Assembly (NCBI GenBank): GCA_016179055.1
Contig: JACOSC010000025.1
Span: 45,586-109,585, forward strand
Source of the DNA: Acidobacteriota bacterium
GTDB taxonomy: Bacteria; Acidobacteriota; UBA6911; JACOSC01
DNA: 64,000 bases
Direction of reading: 5' to 3'
Under the pieces are notes generated by a model, which saw nothing but the letters and a program-made list of their open reading frames with translations, was not told the DNA's origin and searched no databases. Numbering within the stretch: the stretch's first letter is position 1; the number at the start of each line of letters is the position of its first letter. The position numbers and the translations under genes are program-made. Positions 38,285 to 49,619 of this stretch are shown here, piece by piece.

Positions 38285-41086
38285 ATGCGGTTTTTGATCC
38301 TCGAGGAAGATTCATTGGCGCGCACGCGCATGATTGCGGCTTTGCGCGAACAATCCAACGAATATGAGTTTTTGGAGATTGCGCGGCCGGAGGACTTCCA
38401 AACCGCTTTAAGTCGGCCTAACTTTGACTTGGTGATTACCGATTACCAGCTTAGTTGGACCAGCGGTTTGGAAATCTTAAAGCGGATCCGAGAGCGCCAT
38501 ATACATTTGCCGGTAATTATGGTCACCGAAGCCCTCTGTGAAACGGTAGCGATGGAAGGGCGCAAGTGGGGGCTCAGCGATTATCTTCTCAAGCATCATT
38601 TCAATCTCTTGCCGCTGGCGGTGGGGGATGCTCTACAAAGAGCCACCCTACAGTCTGAGCATGCGCGGGCGATTCGGCCATTGGAGACTTGCGAGGAACG
38701 CTACCGGGTAGCCGCCGAACTCCCTACACCGGGCGTTAATAGCGATTTAAACGACCTACAGCGAGCCGAGTTTGTGCTCCGCCAGTCCAAACAGGAGTAC
38801 GAAGCGCTGGTCGATTCTATCGATGGCATTGTATGGGAGGCCGATCCAGGCACATTGGGCTTCACATATGTCAGCCGGCAGGCCGAACGGATACTGGGCT
38901 TTCCGATTGCTACCTGGATCCATCAGCCAGCTTTCTTGGCGGAACATATTCATGCCGATGACCGAGAATGGGTGCTTAGGGATATATACGCGGCTGTTGC
39001 GGACCAGAGACGTCACGAGTTGGAGTATCGCATGTACGCGGCCGACGGCCGCACGGTCTGGCTGCGCCAACTTGGCTCATTGGGGATCGATGACGAGCGC
39101 GTGGCAAAACTTAGAGGCGTGATGTTTGACGTGACCGCGCGCAAGCAGGCGGTCGAACAACTCCAATTGAGCGAGAACCACTTACGGACGATAATCAACG
39201 CCGAACCTGAATGTGTTAAAACGTTGGACCGCGACGGAATCCTGCTGGATATGAACCCCGCCGGTCTGGCAATTATTGAGGCCCCTTCCCGCGGTCACGT
39301 GATTGGTCAACCCATGTTGCCGATGGTAGTTCCAGAATATCGGGACGCGTTTCAGGCCCTGGTGACGGACGTATTTGACGGAAAAGAGCGCGCCTTGGAG
39401 TTTGAAATTTTGACCCTCAACGGCCATCGGCGATGGCTGGCGACCCGTGCCGTTCCTCTGCGCGACCCGCGGAATGAGGTTACCGCGCTACTTTCCATCA
39501 CCAGGGATATTACCGAGCAGAGACAGGCGCAAGCCGCGCTGCAAGCCAGCGAGGATCGTTATCGCAAGCTCTTTGAGAACGCCAATGACGCCATGTTTAC
39601 TTTGGACCTCGAAGGGAACTTCACGTCTGTAAATAAGGCGGGAGAACGGATTCTCGGCTACCCGCGCGATGAGATTCTTAAAATGGACATCAGCCATTTC
39701 TTGATGCCGGCTGATTTGTCGCGAGCGCGGCAGATCCCTAGCCGTGCCGGATTTGGGACGATCGCCATCACGGATGAGTTCGAGGTTCTGGTGAAAGGCG
39801 GTTGCCGTGTGGCCCTGGATATTGGATTGCAGCCCATTTTACACGAAGGCACCCTGGTCGGGATCCAAGGCCTTGCGCGTGACGTCACGGAGCGGAAACG
39901 GTTGGAGTCGCAGCTTCGGCACGCCCAGCGTATGGAATCCATCGACACTTTGGCCGGGGGGATGGCGCATGATTTCAATAATATTTTGACCGGCATAATC
40001 GGGTACTGTGACTTAGCGATGCGGGATCTCTCCCTCGACCATCCCCACTACAAAAGCTTACGAGAGATTCAGAAGCTCGGCGAGCGGGCCGCCAATTTGA
40101 CTCGCCAACTCTTAACCTTTGCGCGCAAACAGGCCCTAGAGCCGCGCCCGATTCATATTAACGCCGTCCTCGCGGACCTTAGTCAGTTTATCCAGAGAGT
40201 CCTGGGCGAGAATATTGTGTTCAGAGTGATCACGCGCGGCGATTTAGCTCAAATTCACGCCGACGTCACCCAAATTGAACAGGTGCTGATGAACTTGTGC
40301 ATCAATGCGCGCGACGCCATGCCACAGGGTGGAACGTTGTTGATCGAAGCCCAAGATGTCAAATTGGACGAATCTTTTTGCACGAACCATCCTTGGGCGA
40401 AGCCGGGTGATTACCTCCAAATCTCGATAACCGATACCGGGACCGGTATTGACCGAAACACTCAAGAGAGGATCTTCGATCCTTTCTTCACAACGAAGGA
40501 ACCGGGGCGTGGCACTGGACTTGGACTTGCCATTGTTTATTCTATCATTCAGCAGCATCGAGGGATGATTGAAGTCCAGAGCGCCATCGGGCGCGGAACG
40601 ACCTTTAGGATATATCTGCCGGTGCAAGCCGGTGTTGCTCTTGTCACTGAAGCGGACGACGTCCAAACGCTCCAGGACGGCAAAGAGACCCTATTAGTTG
40701 TCGAAGACGAAGCCGTGATTCGCGACCTGATGGTCGGCGTGTTGCGAGAACAGGGGTATCAAATGCTGACGGCGGCTAACGGGAATGAAGCCTTACAGGT
40801 GCTCCTAGAGAAATTAGCGTTGGTTAATCTGGTGGTTTCGGACGCCGTGATGCCGGGGGTTGGCGGCCGAGAACTTTACGAAATACTCAAGTCACACAAA
40901 CCCTCATTACGATTACTGTTCATCAGCGGCAATAAGATTCAGATGTTGCGCGAAAGCTTTGAGTCCACGGAAGGCCTCGACTTTCTCGAGAAGCCCTTTA
41001 AGCCCTCCGAGCTAACCCAGAAAGTTCGTCAGCTTCTGGATCGGCCCCATCGGGCGCGCTGGGGGCAGACCGGCCGGGGCGAATAG
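38285..41086 (+). CDS. Hybrid sensor histidine kinase (REC-PAS-PAS-PAS-HisKA-HATPase-REC)
   Basis: N-term REC; PAS segments; RHAQRMESIDTLAGGMAHDFNNILTGIIGYCDLA; GTGLGLAIVYSIIQQHRG; C-term REC LLVVEDEAVIRDLMVGVLREQGY...DAVMPGVGG. Confidence 0.95.
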   Translation: MRFLILEEDSLARTRMIAALREQSNEYEFLEIARPEDFQTALSRPNFDLVITDYQLSWTSGLEILKRIRERHIHLPVIMVTEALCETVAMEGRKWGLSDYLLKHHFNLLPLAVGDALQRATLQSEHARAIRPLETCEERYRVAAELPTPGVNSDLNDLQRAEFVLRQSKQEYEALVDSIDGIVWEADPGTLGFTYVSRQAERILGFPIATWIHQPAFLAEHIHADDREWVLRDIYAAVADQRRHELEYRMYAADGRTVWLRQLGSLGIDDERVAKLRGVMFDVTARKQAVEQLQLSENHLRTIINAEPECVKTLDRDGILLDMNPAGLAIIEAPSRGHVIGQPMLPMVVPEYRDAFQALVTDVFDGKERALEFEILTLNGHRRWLATRAVPLRDPRNEVTALLSITRDITEQRQAQAALQASEDRYRKLFENANDAMFTLDLEGNFTSVNKAGERILGYPRDEILKMDISHFLMPADLSRARQIPSRAGFGTIAITDEFEVLVKGGCRVALDIGLQPILHEGTLVGIQGLARDVTERKRLESQLRHAQRMESIDTLAGGMAHDFNNILTGIIGYCDLAMRDLSLDHPHYKSLREIQKLGERAANLTRQLLTFARKQALEPRPIHINAVLADLSQFIQRVLGENIVFRVITRGDLAQIHADVTQIEQVLMNLCINARDAMPQGGTLLIEAQDVKLDESFCTNHPWAKPGDYLQISITDTGTGIDRNTQERIFDPFFTTKEPGRGTGLGLAIVYSIIQQHRGMIEVQSAIGRGTTFRIYLPVQAGVALVTEADDVQTLQDGKETLLVVEDEAVIRDLMVGVLREQGYQMLTAANGNEALQVLLEKLALVNLVVSDAVMPGVGGRELYEILKSHKPSLRLLFISGNKIQMLRESFESTEGLDFLEKPFKPSELTQKVRQLLDRPHRARWGQTGRGE

Positions 41087-41270
41087 GGGTGGGGCGGTCC
41101 AGCCCGACGCCGTGACCGGCGCCGCCCAAGAAATTTTCCCATATCCGTACGGGCTATGCTATAATTACAGGCGTTCCCCCTCCAACCAATAAAACTGATA
41201 AAATGCCGGCCATGTTTTCCGCAGGCATCGCGGCGAAGGGTGTTCATGTCTGAAGGCCATTAGGCGCAGC

Positions 41271-43265
41271 ATGGAGCCCGGCAGAATGAATTTGGGTGAG
41301 CCCATGTCTAAAAAGGAGCGGTGCATCCGCAAAGCCGAAAGTTATGTCCTGGCTAGTCGCATTGATAAAGGAGTTGAGGCCTACATGGAGGCCTTTGAAA
41401 GCGACTCCTCAGATTTTCAGGCGCTGATTTTAGCCGGTGATCTTCTTATCAAACTGGGCAACGATGAACAAGCTTATAAAGTCCTCTTACGCGCGGCACG
41501 CGGTTATTCGGCGCAAGGGCGACTGTCTGACACTATCCGAATCTACCGAAAAATTAACCGCATACGACCGGCCGATATCGAGGTCGTGCTGACTCTGGCC
41601 GGCCTTTACCAGAAGACTAACCTGCCATCTGACGCCGTGCGTTTTCTGATGGACGGCGCCAAGTTATTGCTCGAGAATCGTCACACCGACGCCAAAGGCC
41701 ACGCCCATATTCAACAGTTGATCAACCTGGTGCAGACGAGCATGCGCAGCCGGCAGGACGCCGAGTTGGTTATTGTCCAGGCGCACTTGTATGAAAGAAT
41801 TGATCGTCAAGAGGAAGCCTATGCCTTGTACTGGCAGGGCGCTACCATGTTGGAGAAGGAAGGCAAGCTTGAGCGCAGTCTCGTCATTCTCGACCACTTG
41901 CTTGAAAAACGGCCGACGGATATCGCTCTAGTGGAGATGTCTACCAGCATCATGACCAAACTGGGGCGGTCGCCGGAAGCGCTTTTCTTGCAAAAGCAAC
42001 TCCTGGAGAAAAATTCCGAAGATCCTCGCCTGCTGCGCGTAATGATAAACACCTTAATTGCGTTGGAGAAATATGATGAAGCCGAAGCGGCTAGTCTCAG
42101 GCTGTATGGCCTGGATAAGACGTTTTACAATGAATTTCTCCAATTTGTTTATCTTCTCGTTTCCCGCCAAGAATTTAATCGGGCTCTACGCGGCATACGG
42201 GAAATGGTGTCCTACTCCAGTTACCTGCAAAAGACCGAATTGGCGTACCTGGTTAAGCGTATACTTGGGCATGAGCCGGATCATATTCCGGCGATGCAAG
42301 TGCTCGCTGAGATTTATGAACGCTACGATGACATCACACAAGCGCTAAAAGTTTATCCCCTCTTATTCGACGCGCTCTATCGCGCGAGGGAGACCAAGGA
42401 AGCTTATCGCGTCGGTCAACGGATGGTCGAACTGGGTTACAAAGAGCGAAGTTTTCTCAAGAACTATGACAAGGTATTCATGCTGATCGCCGGGGGGCCG
42501 GAGGCGAGTGCGTGCGACACCGAACCATGCGATGAAGCCGGCAACCAAGGCGGCGGCAATGGTGATCGTACGCAAGGCGCGGAATCCGCAACTAAGATGA
42601 CCTGGGCCCTGCAATCCGGCCAGGTGGAAGGGGAAGAGAGCCTGACCGCCAGCGTTGACCTGCTGGTCCGCTATGGGCATCTAGATAATGCCATGCAGGT
42701 GCTTAAATCATACTTGGAGACGGAGCCTCGCAGTTTGGTTCTCCGGGACAAACTTAAGTCGGTTTATTTAACGGCTAAACTGATGAGCAACGCGGCGAAG
42801 GAGTGCATTGAGCTCTATAAGCAATATTTGGAGCGCGGCATGCGAGACAAGGCGCAAGAGAGTTTACGAGAGGCGCTGAAGCTCGAACCGACGCTCTCGC
42901 TGAAATCCTTGGATGGCGGAAGAGAGTCGGTCACCGGATTTGTCGGTGACTTTGGGCTGTTTACCATTGTCGAGGTGATTCAGTTTATCGAGAACTCGTG
43001 TAAAACCGGGATCCTCAAAATCGTATCCGCCACGGAGGAGGGTCGCTTGCTATTCAATAGCGGGCAAGTGGTTGATGCCATGGTGGGCGATAAGGGCGGC
43101 ATACAGGCGCTCTACCACTTGATTCGCGTTGAAGTCGGCAGTTACGAGTTCGAACCGCGAAAGAACAAATTCGCTGAAACGATACACATCAACACGATGA
43201 ATCTTCTCTTGGAGGGCTTGCGGCTGCTTGACGAAGAGCGGGCTCGCCAAGCCGTGGCTCACTGA
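41271..43265 (+). CDS. TPR protein with C-terminal DUF4388 (PATAN-like) domain
   Basis: Multiple TPR-like repeats; GFVGDFGLFTIVEVIQFIENSCKTGILKIVSATEEGRLLFNSGQVVDA. Confidence 0.85.
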   Translation: MEPGRMNLGEPMSKKERCIRKAESYVLASRIDKGVEAYMEAFESDSSDFQALILAGDLLIKLGNDEQAYKVLLRAARGYSAQGRLSDTIRIYRKINRIRPADIEVVLTLAGLYQKTNLPSDAVRFLMDGAKLLLENRHTDAKGHAHIQQLINLVQTSMRSRQDAELVIVQAHLYERIDRQEEAYALYWQGATMLEKEGKLERSLVILDHLLEKRPTDIALVEMSTSIMTKLGRSPEALFLQKQLLEKNSEDPRLLRVMINTLIALEKYDEAEAASLRLYGLDKTFYNEFLQFVYLLVSRQEFNRALRGIREMVSYSSYLQKTELAYLVKRILGHEPDHIPAMQVLAEIYERYDDITQALKVYPLLFDALYRARETKEAYRVGQRMVELGYKERSFLKNYDKVFMLIAGGPEASACDTEPCDEAGNQGGGNGDRTQGAESATKMTWALQSGQVEGEESLTASVDLLVRYGHLDNAMQVLKSYLETEPRSLVLRDKLKSVYLTAKLMSNAAKECIELYKQYLERGMRDKAQESLREALKLEPTLSLKSLDGGRESVTGFVGDFGLFTIVEVIQFIENSCKTGILKIVSATEEGRLLFNSGQVVDAMVGDKGGIQALYHLIRVEVGSYEFEPRKNKFAETIHINTMNLLLEGLRLLDEERARQAVAH

Positions 43266-43404
43266 GGCCGTCGCGGACGCAAACACACACCTCTACGTAT
43301 GGTCGTTTCCTGCCAGGAGTTCCCGGAGCCCGGTCGCCGTCGTTTCATGCGGAGCCGCGCCAAGCGCAAGATAGTTTTACACCGCTACGCGCCGGAGCCG
43401 AGTC

Positions 43405-44415
43405 TTAATAGTCGCAATCCATTTGCACGTTTAGCAGCGTCATTACTTCACTGATCGAATTGAAGACCGCCACTTCGTCGCTGCCGGCAAACACCAATCC
43501 GACGGGATTATTGCTCGCATCGACTACGGGAGATCCGGAATCCCCCGCGTCGACAAAGACGGCCGCGTTATCGGCAATAACTTGCCCGGTAAAAAAGGTG
43601 GTACCGCAGGAGCCATAGCTCACCTCGACGGTCGCATTTACTTCCGTGACCTGGCTCGTGGTATCGCCGGTGGTTCGCCCGCTCTTACGAACCATGTCGC
43701 CGACGTCGGCATTGCGTGGCGTCCGCGTGGGGAAGCCAATGTCCAGGATTTCCTCCGAAACCGTATTGGCGCCGAATTCTTTCACGAAGGCCGCATCGAC
43801 GCGGTTTTCTCCGCGAAAATTTATCCGAACAAATCTTTCTAAAAATCCGATGATAAGCGCATTCGGGCGGCAGTCCAAGTCGTACCGGCCCAAGTGGCTT
43901 TGCCATGACCAGCGCGGGGCTTCATTTGGGCATAAGTACGAGCCGGCGGCCACGGCGACGTGATTGTTGGTGACGTATCCCGTGACGGAGGGATCGGCGC
44001 TATCGCATACTTTAAATCCGAGCGTGCCGGCCAAGCAACCCAACGTATTGCTGGTCGAGGCCCCCAATAATACGGGCAAGCCCTGCTGGCGCCGATGCGC
44101 CGCCCCGCCATCGAGAGCATAAATGGCGCCGGATTCTTTGACCCTCACGGGGAAGTCATCCAGCGTAGCGGGAATTTCACTGGGGACAGTCCCCGGCGAA
44201 ACATACACGGAAACAATCCATTCCTGTGTATCATTTTGGCGGCCGATCCCCACTGCACGTACGTTGGGATTTTGGAAAAGCGCCGCTTCGTATTTCGACT
44301 GAACCATCATCGCTTCCGCCAGCGAGTGACTCTGTATCGCCTGTGAAAACACGGCAGCGTTGAAAAGCCCAATCAAGAACAAAAAGAGACCAATCATCCG
44401 CGGGAGTTTTCGCAT
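43405..44415 (-). CDS. Exported trypsin-like serine peptidase
   Basis: Signal peptide; GYVTNNHVAVAAGS; VDAGDSGSPVVDASNNPVGLVFAGS. Confidence 0.8.
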   Translation of the reverse strand: MRKLPRMIGLFLFLIGLFNAAVFSQAIQSHSLAEAMMVQSKYEAALFQNPNVRAVGIGRQNDTQEWIVSVYVSPGTVPSEIPATLDDFPVRVKESGAIYALDGGAAHRRQQGLPVLLGASTSNTLGCLAGTLGFKVCDSADPSVTGYVTNNHVAVAAGSYLCPNEAPRWSWQSHLGRYDLDCRPNALIIGFLERFVRINFRGENRVDAAFVKEFGANTVSEEILDIGFPTRTPRNADVGDMVRKSGRTTGDTTSQVTEVNATVEVSYGSCGTTFFTGQVIADNAAVFVDAGDSGSPVVDASNNPVGLVFAGSDEVAVFNSISEVMTLLNVQMDCDY

Positions 44416-44444
44416 AAGGTTCTTCTCCTATGGTTTAGAATGGG

Positions 44445-44912
44445 GTGTGATTTCCATATGATGTACTCGACTAGATGGAAATTATCATCAGATCAGGATA
44501 AGTATCAGCCCCGACAAGGTCGGGGCGGCATGTTTATAGCCAAGTGTACCCAGAAGGAGGCCTCAAGCTCCGTAGGAGCGACATGCGGTCGGTCATGATG
44601 GTTCACATGCCGCCCCCACGGGGCTTGGATCTAAAAGCTAGCAGCCACTGCGATAAACATGTCGCTCCTTAGAAACTGCGGATCCGTTCACGGGTGGTGG
44701 ATACCCCCGGCTTCCGCGGGGGGTCTCTTGTGTGGTCCCAGTGAACCCCGCGAACAGTTATGAAACTTCCCTAGTTTCATCCTGGTATCTGCTTGCCGTC
44801 TTCGCAAGCTGGGGGACTCCTTAGAAACTTCCCCAGTTTCCTCGGTATTCTGCGTGTCGTTTTACGACAAGCTGGGGGACTCCTACGGAGCTTACATCGT
44901 ACCGAAACCACA
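44445..44912. repeat. Family A large copy with TIR-like ends and nested insertions
   Basis: Left tgtgatttccatatgatgtactcga; right (reverse complement) tgtggtttcggtacgatgtaagctc; internal palindromes plus nested units; homologous to 56885-57249. Confidence 0.8.
44680..44761. mobile_element. Small family B-like element nested in a hairpin unit
   Basis: ggatccgttcacggg...gcgaacagttat flanked by gaaactgc / gaaacttc (7/8); excision restores a unit like 44821-44883. Confidence 0.65.
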
Positions 44913-45167
44913 GCCCTTTGGGGTTCCTAAAAAGGGAAGCCCCTCCAACCAAATTCCTGTGTGCGCCCTTTCTCGGCCGCGCCGCTTATTTCGGCTATCC
45001 CTGGTTCGTTGGCGCCGGCCGCATGGTTGTTGGCTCAGACTGCGGCTCTCAAGAAATGATGCGGCCTGTCCACCTGGCTGATTATAGCTTCACGTTTCAG
45101 CATCGTCAATCAGATTCTTGTGGCCGACTTTGCGAGTGACCTTGGCCCGCACAATAGGACGCCGGCG

Positions 45168-46028
45168 TCACGGAATCACGGGCGAAGGAGAACTCTTTGG
45201 CAAACTCATGATGAACTGCTTGATTCTTTCCAAGTAAGCGAAGCCTCCCACGTCGTAAACGTCATTGTGTTCCGCCCCGTTGATAGCGAAGAAATACTTA
45301 GGCTCATTAGCCGTCTGGTACAGTTGCTGTCCCATGGAATGGGGAACCACTGTATCGTGTGTGCCGTGCATGATTAGAATCGGAGAACGTATTCGCTTGA
45401 TTTTGTCCAAGGAGTCGAAACGGCTCTTGGGAACATATTCAAAGAACGGTATGGGAAATGCTCGGCGCGCCATGCTCCGGCCCGAGGTAAAGGAGCTTTC
45501 AATAATTAATCCACCGCAGTGGCGCTGCGCCGCCAAATCGATAGCGACCGCGCCGCCCAGGGAGCGGCCATAAAGAACAATATCCATAGCCTTGATGTCG
45601 CGCTGACCGACCAAGTAAGCGTACGCGGCCTCGGCGTCGCAATAAACGCCGCGCTCATCCGGTGAACCCTCGCTTCTCCCATAGCCGCGATAATCCAGAG
45701 CCAGCACATTTAGACCTAAGCCCGAGAAATCTCTCCATTGGGCCAGACCGTGGGCAATATTTTCAGCGTTGCCATGAAAACAGAGCAGAGTCTTGGCTCG
45801 GGTGGAAGACGCGAAATAAAACGCGTTCAGCTTGACGCCATCCGAGGTTTTGATCCACACAGATTCCAGGCCGGAAAATGCGGTCGGCGACGGATCAAAG
45901 CCTTCCGGAAAGCGGGGCGGAAAATAGATGAGACGGTTTTCCATCAACCGCGTCAAAACCACTGGCAGCATCAGTAGGGCTCCGCAGCCCAGTATGACGC
46001 CCAGAGTGATTCGCCCAAAGGAATTCAT
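45168..46028 (-). CDS. Alpha/beta hydrolase (BEM46-like)
   Basis: LLCFHGNAENIAHGLAQWRDFSGLGLNVLALDYRGYGRSEGSP; nucleophile GRSLGG; ILIMHGTHDTVVPHSMG. Confidence 0.93.
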   Translation of the reverse strand: MNSFGRITLGVILGCGALLMLPVVLTRLMENRLIYFPPRFPEGFDPSPTAFSGLESVWIKTSDGVKLNAFYFASSTRAKTLLCFHGNAENIAHGLAQWRDFSGLGLNVLALDYRGYGRSEGSPDERGVYCDAEAAYAYLVGQRDIKAMDIVLYGRSLGGAVAIDLAAQRHCGGLIIESSFTSGRSMARRAFPIPFFEYVPKSRFDSLDKIKRIRSPILIMHGTHDTVVPHSMGQQLYQTANEPKYFFAINGAEHNDVYDVGGFAYLERIKQFIMSLPKSSPSPVIP

Positions 46029-46421
46029 GGTTTATTTCGGTCTCCCTACCTACGGCCACGATTGTATTTTCTCGTTGGCCCTATGGCTCATCATATACGG
46101 TCATGCCGGTTAGTGGCAAGAGGTGCGCGGTAAGCCGGGACGCCCTACGAAGGAAGATTGAATGAGAGCCGTAGCCCTCTGTGAACTCCGTGTCTCTGTG
46201 GTGAGAGGGGAGAACCCTTGTTGGAGGGATTTCAAAACCGTCAAAACCCTATGAATAAATGGCGAAACCCCGCCTCTCGACGGTATCGACAGACGGCGGC
46301 CCTGTTTAGTAGAGAGTCGAAATCGCCGTCGGTGGCCGGTTTTCCTTTGCAAGCGCCCTGCGGCCACGGTAAAATTTAAGTGAGACTAGGTTCTCACTGT
46401 GCGTGAGGGAGCCGCTGATCC

Positions 46422-47123
46422 ATGTCCAAGAAACCCTATGTTAGGCCGGTATTTCTCTTTCTGGGCGGTGCGGTATTAATTTCGCTGTTGGCCGCCTTGG
46501 GGGCGAGTTCGATTATCATATTGAACATTCGTCGGTCTGCCGATCTTCATACTTACACCAGTGTGGACACCGTCCCGCCCGATCACGTCGCGATCGTATT
46601 TGGCGCTTCGGTGCACCACCATGCCTTGAGCGATGTGTTGCACGATCGGGTGCAGACCGGCATAGCCCTCTATCAAAAAGGTAAGGTGCGAAAGTTACTG
46701 ATGAGCGGGGACAATCGGTATCTAAATTATAACGAGCCGATGGCCATGAAAAAATATGCGATGTTGCAAGGGATACCGGCTCGCGACATCGTTCTTGATT
46801 ATGCCGGTCGAAGTACTTACGATACGTGTTATCGGGCCAAGGCGATTTTCGGGCTGGATTCGGCGATCTTAGTGACGCAGAGCTATCATCTGCCGCGTGC
46901 CTTATACTTGGCCCGTTCCATGGGAATCGATGCGGTGGGCGTTCGCGCCGAACAGCAGGCTTATCGCGGGCAGCCTTATTTTAGCCTACGCGAGCAAGTC
47001 GCGCTGTTGTACAATTGGGTCAAGATTAATTTCATTAAGCCGGTTCCCATCTTGGGCGACCCTCTGCCGATTGAGGTTGAGGGTGCGCCTACGCAAATTA
47101 ATGCCAACTCGCTGGATGAATAA
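46422..47123 (+). CDS. SanA/YdcF-like (DUF218) protein
   Basis: VPPDHVAIVFGASVHHHALSDVLHDRVQTGIALYQKGKVRKLLMSGDN; LDYAGRSTYDTCYRAKAIFG; VTQSYHLPRALYLARSMG. Confidence 0.9.
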   Translation: MSKKPYVRPVFLFLGGAVLISLLAALGASSIIILNIRRSADLHTYTSVDTVPPDHVAIVFGASVHHHALSDVLHDRVQTGIALYQKGKVRKLLMSGDNRYLNYNEPMAMKKYAMLQGIPARDIVLDYAGRSTYDTCYRAKAIFGLDSAILVTQSYHLPRALYLARSMGIDAVGVRAEQQAYRGQPYFSLREQVALLYNWVKINFIKPVPILGDPLPIEVEGAPTQINANSLDE

Positions 47124-47428
47124 TCCGTGCGCTCGACCAAGCCGGAGGCTTGGCAGCTATTAGCCGGTGGTTGAGCGCAGCGATACCACCGGTCAACGAA
47201 CGAAAAACGGAGGCACCACAGAGGGGTGCGAGCCTGCGGGACAATACCCTATGCCATCAACTTACTTAGGCTTTCATGTGATCCCAAATATCTTGATTGA
47301 AGCCGGGCCAGGCGACTTGTGCTGGCACCCCGCCGGGGTGCGCCGGTTTTCATGGCGTGCGTTCCGGTGGTATCGCTGCGCTCAACCACCGGCTAATGGC
47401 TGGAAACCCTCCGGGTTTCCAGGCGATT

Positions 47429-47592
47429 CTTGATTTCAAATTTCGTAATGGTTCAACCACCCACGCCTTAGGGCACCCAGCCGATACAGAACCGGGAGCG
47501 GTAGCGACCGGGTCGGCACGATGTTGCCAGGCGCGCGCCCGGTCGCTACCGCTCCCGGCTCTGTATCAGTGCAGACCCACTGAACAGTTACG
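47429..47592. repeat. Composite palindromic repeat (families B and C)
   Basis: tgatttcaaatttcgtaatggttcaacc...gaaccgggagcggtagcgaccggg...cccggtcgctaccgctcccggctctg...actgaacagttac. Confidence 0.75.
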
Positions 47593-47642
47593 GCGAAGGT
47601 TGGTGGAGTCGATGGAAATCCAGCGGCTCAAGGAGCGTTGAC

Positions 47643-49037
47643 ATGACGACTTTGCAATTTCTCGGCGGAGCGGGAACCACGACGGGATCGAAGCACTTGC
47701 TTACGCATAATGGCCGTCGCGTACTGGTCGATTGCGGATTATTCCAAGGGTTCAAAGAACTGCGTCAGCTTAACTGGGCGCCATTCCCAATGAAGGCACA
47801 GGATATCCAAGATGTAATACTGACGCACGCCCATATTGACCACTGCGGTCACCTGCCCCGTTTAGTTCTTCAGGGCTATGAAGGGCCGGTGCACGCCACT
47901 AGCGCCACCGCCGATCTGGTGCCGATCATGCTGCTTGATTCGGCCAAGATCCAGATGGAAGATGCGGCCTTCGCCAATAAGAAACGCTTCACACGGCATG
48001 CTCCAGCGCTGCCTTTGTATTCTATTGCCGATGCCGAAAAAGCCATAGAGCGGCTGCGCCCCCACGGCTACGAGAACGAGGTTAAGCTGAACGCAGAGCT
48101 CTCCTTTGTGATGCGCGATGCCGGCCACATTCTTGGATCCGCCACGCTGGAAATCAGACTGGCGACGGAGAGCCGTGGCATGAGCCTGATTTTCTCCGGC
48201 GATCTTGGCCGCTACAACACGCCCATCTTAAGAGATCCCGTGCCCATTACGGAAGCGGACTACTTGGTCATCGAGTCAACTTATGGAAACCGCCGGCATG
48301 AGACCGAACCTCCCTCGGACGCGTTGGGCAAAGCCATACGAGAGACCGCGGCTCGCGGGGGGTCGATTATCATTCCGGCCTTTGCGGTCGGTCGCTCGCA
48401 AACCCTACTGTATCTCCTACGGGAATTACGGGAGCAGAAGGCGGTTCCGGATATTCCTGTCTACTTGGATAGCCCCATGGCGGTGAATAGCACAAACATT
48501 TTTCGCCAACATTCGGCGGACTTCGATGCCGAAACCTTGCAGTTGATCCACGCCGGCAACAGTCCGTTTGCGTTCCCCGGCCTACGGTTGATCCAAAGTG
48601 TTGAAGAGTCCAAAGCTCTAAACACTAGACCGTACCCTTGCGTGATTATTTCATCGAGCGGCATGGCCACATCAGGGCGTGTGCTGCACCACCTGCGCTG
48701 GCGGTTGCCTGACCCGCGCAATACGGTGCTGCTGGTTGGATATCAGGCGGCCGGGACACGGGGGCATCGGTTATTGGTCGGAGAGAAGCAACTCAAGATT
48801 CATGGGGAGGTAGTGCCGGTACGAGCGGAAGTTCGGAATATTGGTGGCCTTTCCGCCCACGCCGATTATCATGAAATATTGATGTGGCTACGCAATTTCA
48901 AACGCCCGCCGCGACAGACCTTCATTGTGCATGGCGAGCCGGAATGTAGCGCCGGCCTGGCCGAGCACATACAAAAGGAGCTGGGCTGGCCCACTTACCG
49001 CCCACACCTAAAAGAAACGGTAACCCTGGAGCCGTAA
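47643..49037 (+). CDS. MBL-fold/beta-CASP RNA metabolism hydrolase
   Basis: LVDCGLFQG; ILTHAHIDHCGHLPRLVLQGYEGPVHAT; DAGHILGSATLE; SSSGMATSGRVLHHL; SAHADYHEIL; VHGEPECSAGLAEHI. Confidence 0.95.
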   Translation: MTTLQFLGGAGTTTGSKHLLTHNGRRVLVDCGLFQGFKELRQLNWAPFPMKAQDIQDVILTHAHIDHCGHLPRLVLQGYEGPVHATSATADLVPIMLLDSAKIQMEDAAFANKKRFTRHAPALPLYSIADAEKAIERLRPHGYENEVKLNAELSFVMRDAGHILGSATLEIRLATESRGMSLIFSGDLGRYNTPILRDPVPITEADYLVIESTYGNRRHETEPPSDALGKAIRETAARGGSIIIPAFAVGRSQTLLYLLRELREQKAVPDIPVYLDSPMAVNSTNIFRQHSADFDAETLQLIHAGNSPFAFPGLRLIQSVEESKALNTRPYPCVIISSSGMATSGRVLHHLRWRLPDPRNTVLLVGYQAAGTRGHRLLVGEKQLKIHGEVVPVRAEVRNIGGLSAHADYHEILMWLRNFKRPPRQTFIVHGEPECSAGLAEHIQKELGWPTYRPHLKETVTLEP

Positions 49038-49619
49038 TGGTCAAGTTGCCATACGATGCCGTAAGAAATCTTTCAATGTCGACAAAGGACTTTTGTAACA
49101 GTTCAGCCTCCGAGGCGTTAGCCCATTACCCAAACTTTAGCCCTAAACCGAACAATGGCTAAACCGGCCGTGTAGCGCCTAATGACTTTAGCCGTGCCTT
49201 TCAAGGGACGGTGGGTCCATCGCGTCCTATATTACAGGTATTCCCGCCCAGTAGGTGTCATGGATTCGCGCATAGTGGCGCACCGTTGACAAATCTTGCC
49301 GGCGGTCCATGCCCCTTCCCGAGTGCTCATAGGGAACGCGACCAAGTAAGTTGAAAATGTGTCGAATAGGTTCGCCATGGTTCATAGGGTTCATCACGCT
49401 GGAATGCCTATGTAACTCGGCACGACCCGCCACATCGCAACCAGTCGCCATAGCGACTCTGATGGTTGTTACGTAAATCCGATTAAGCAGTTCACCTCAG
49501 TCGCAGCCAAATTTATTTAGAAAAAGGATCCGCGCCTTACTACATGCTCCTGGCATAAGATTTGCTGATTTACCGCGAAACTAGGAGAGGATCTCCTGGT
49601 CTAAGCAAAGGAGTGCTTC

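Noticed and set aside
49227-49451. 74-aa minus ORF resembling a recombinase fragment
   Set aside because: Similarity too vague to support; no catalytic motif.
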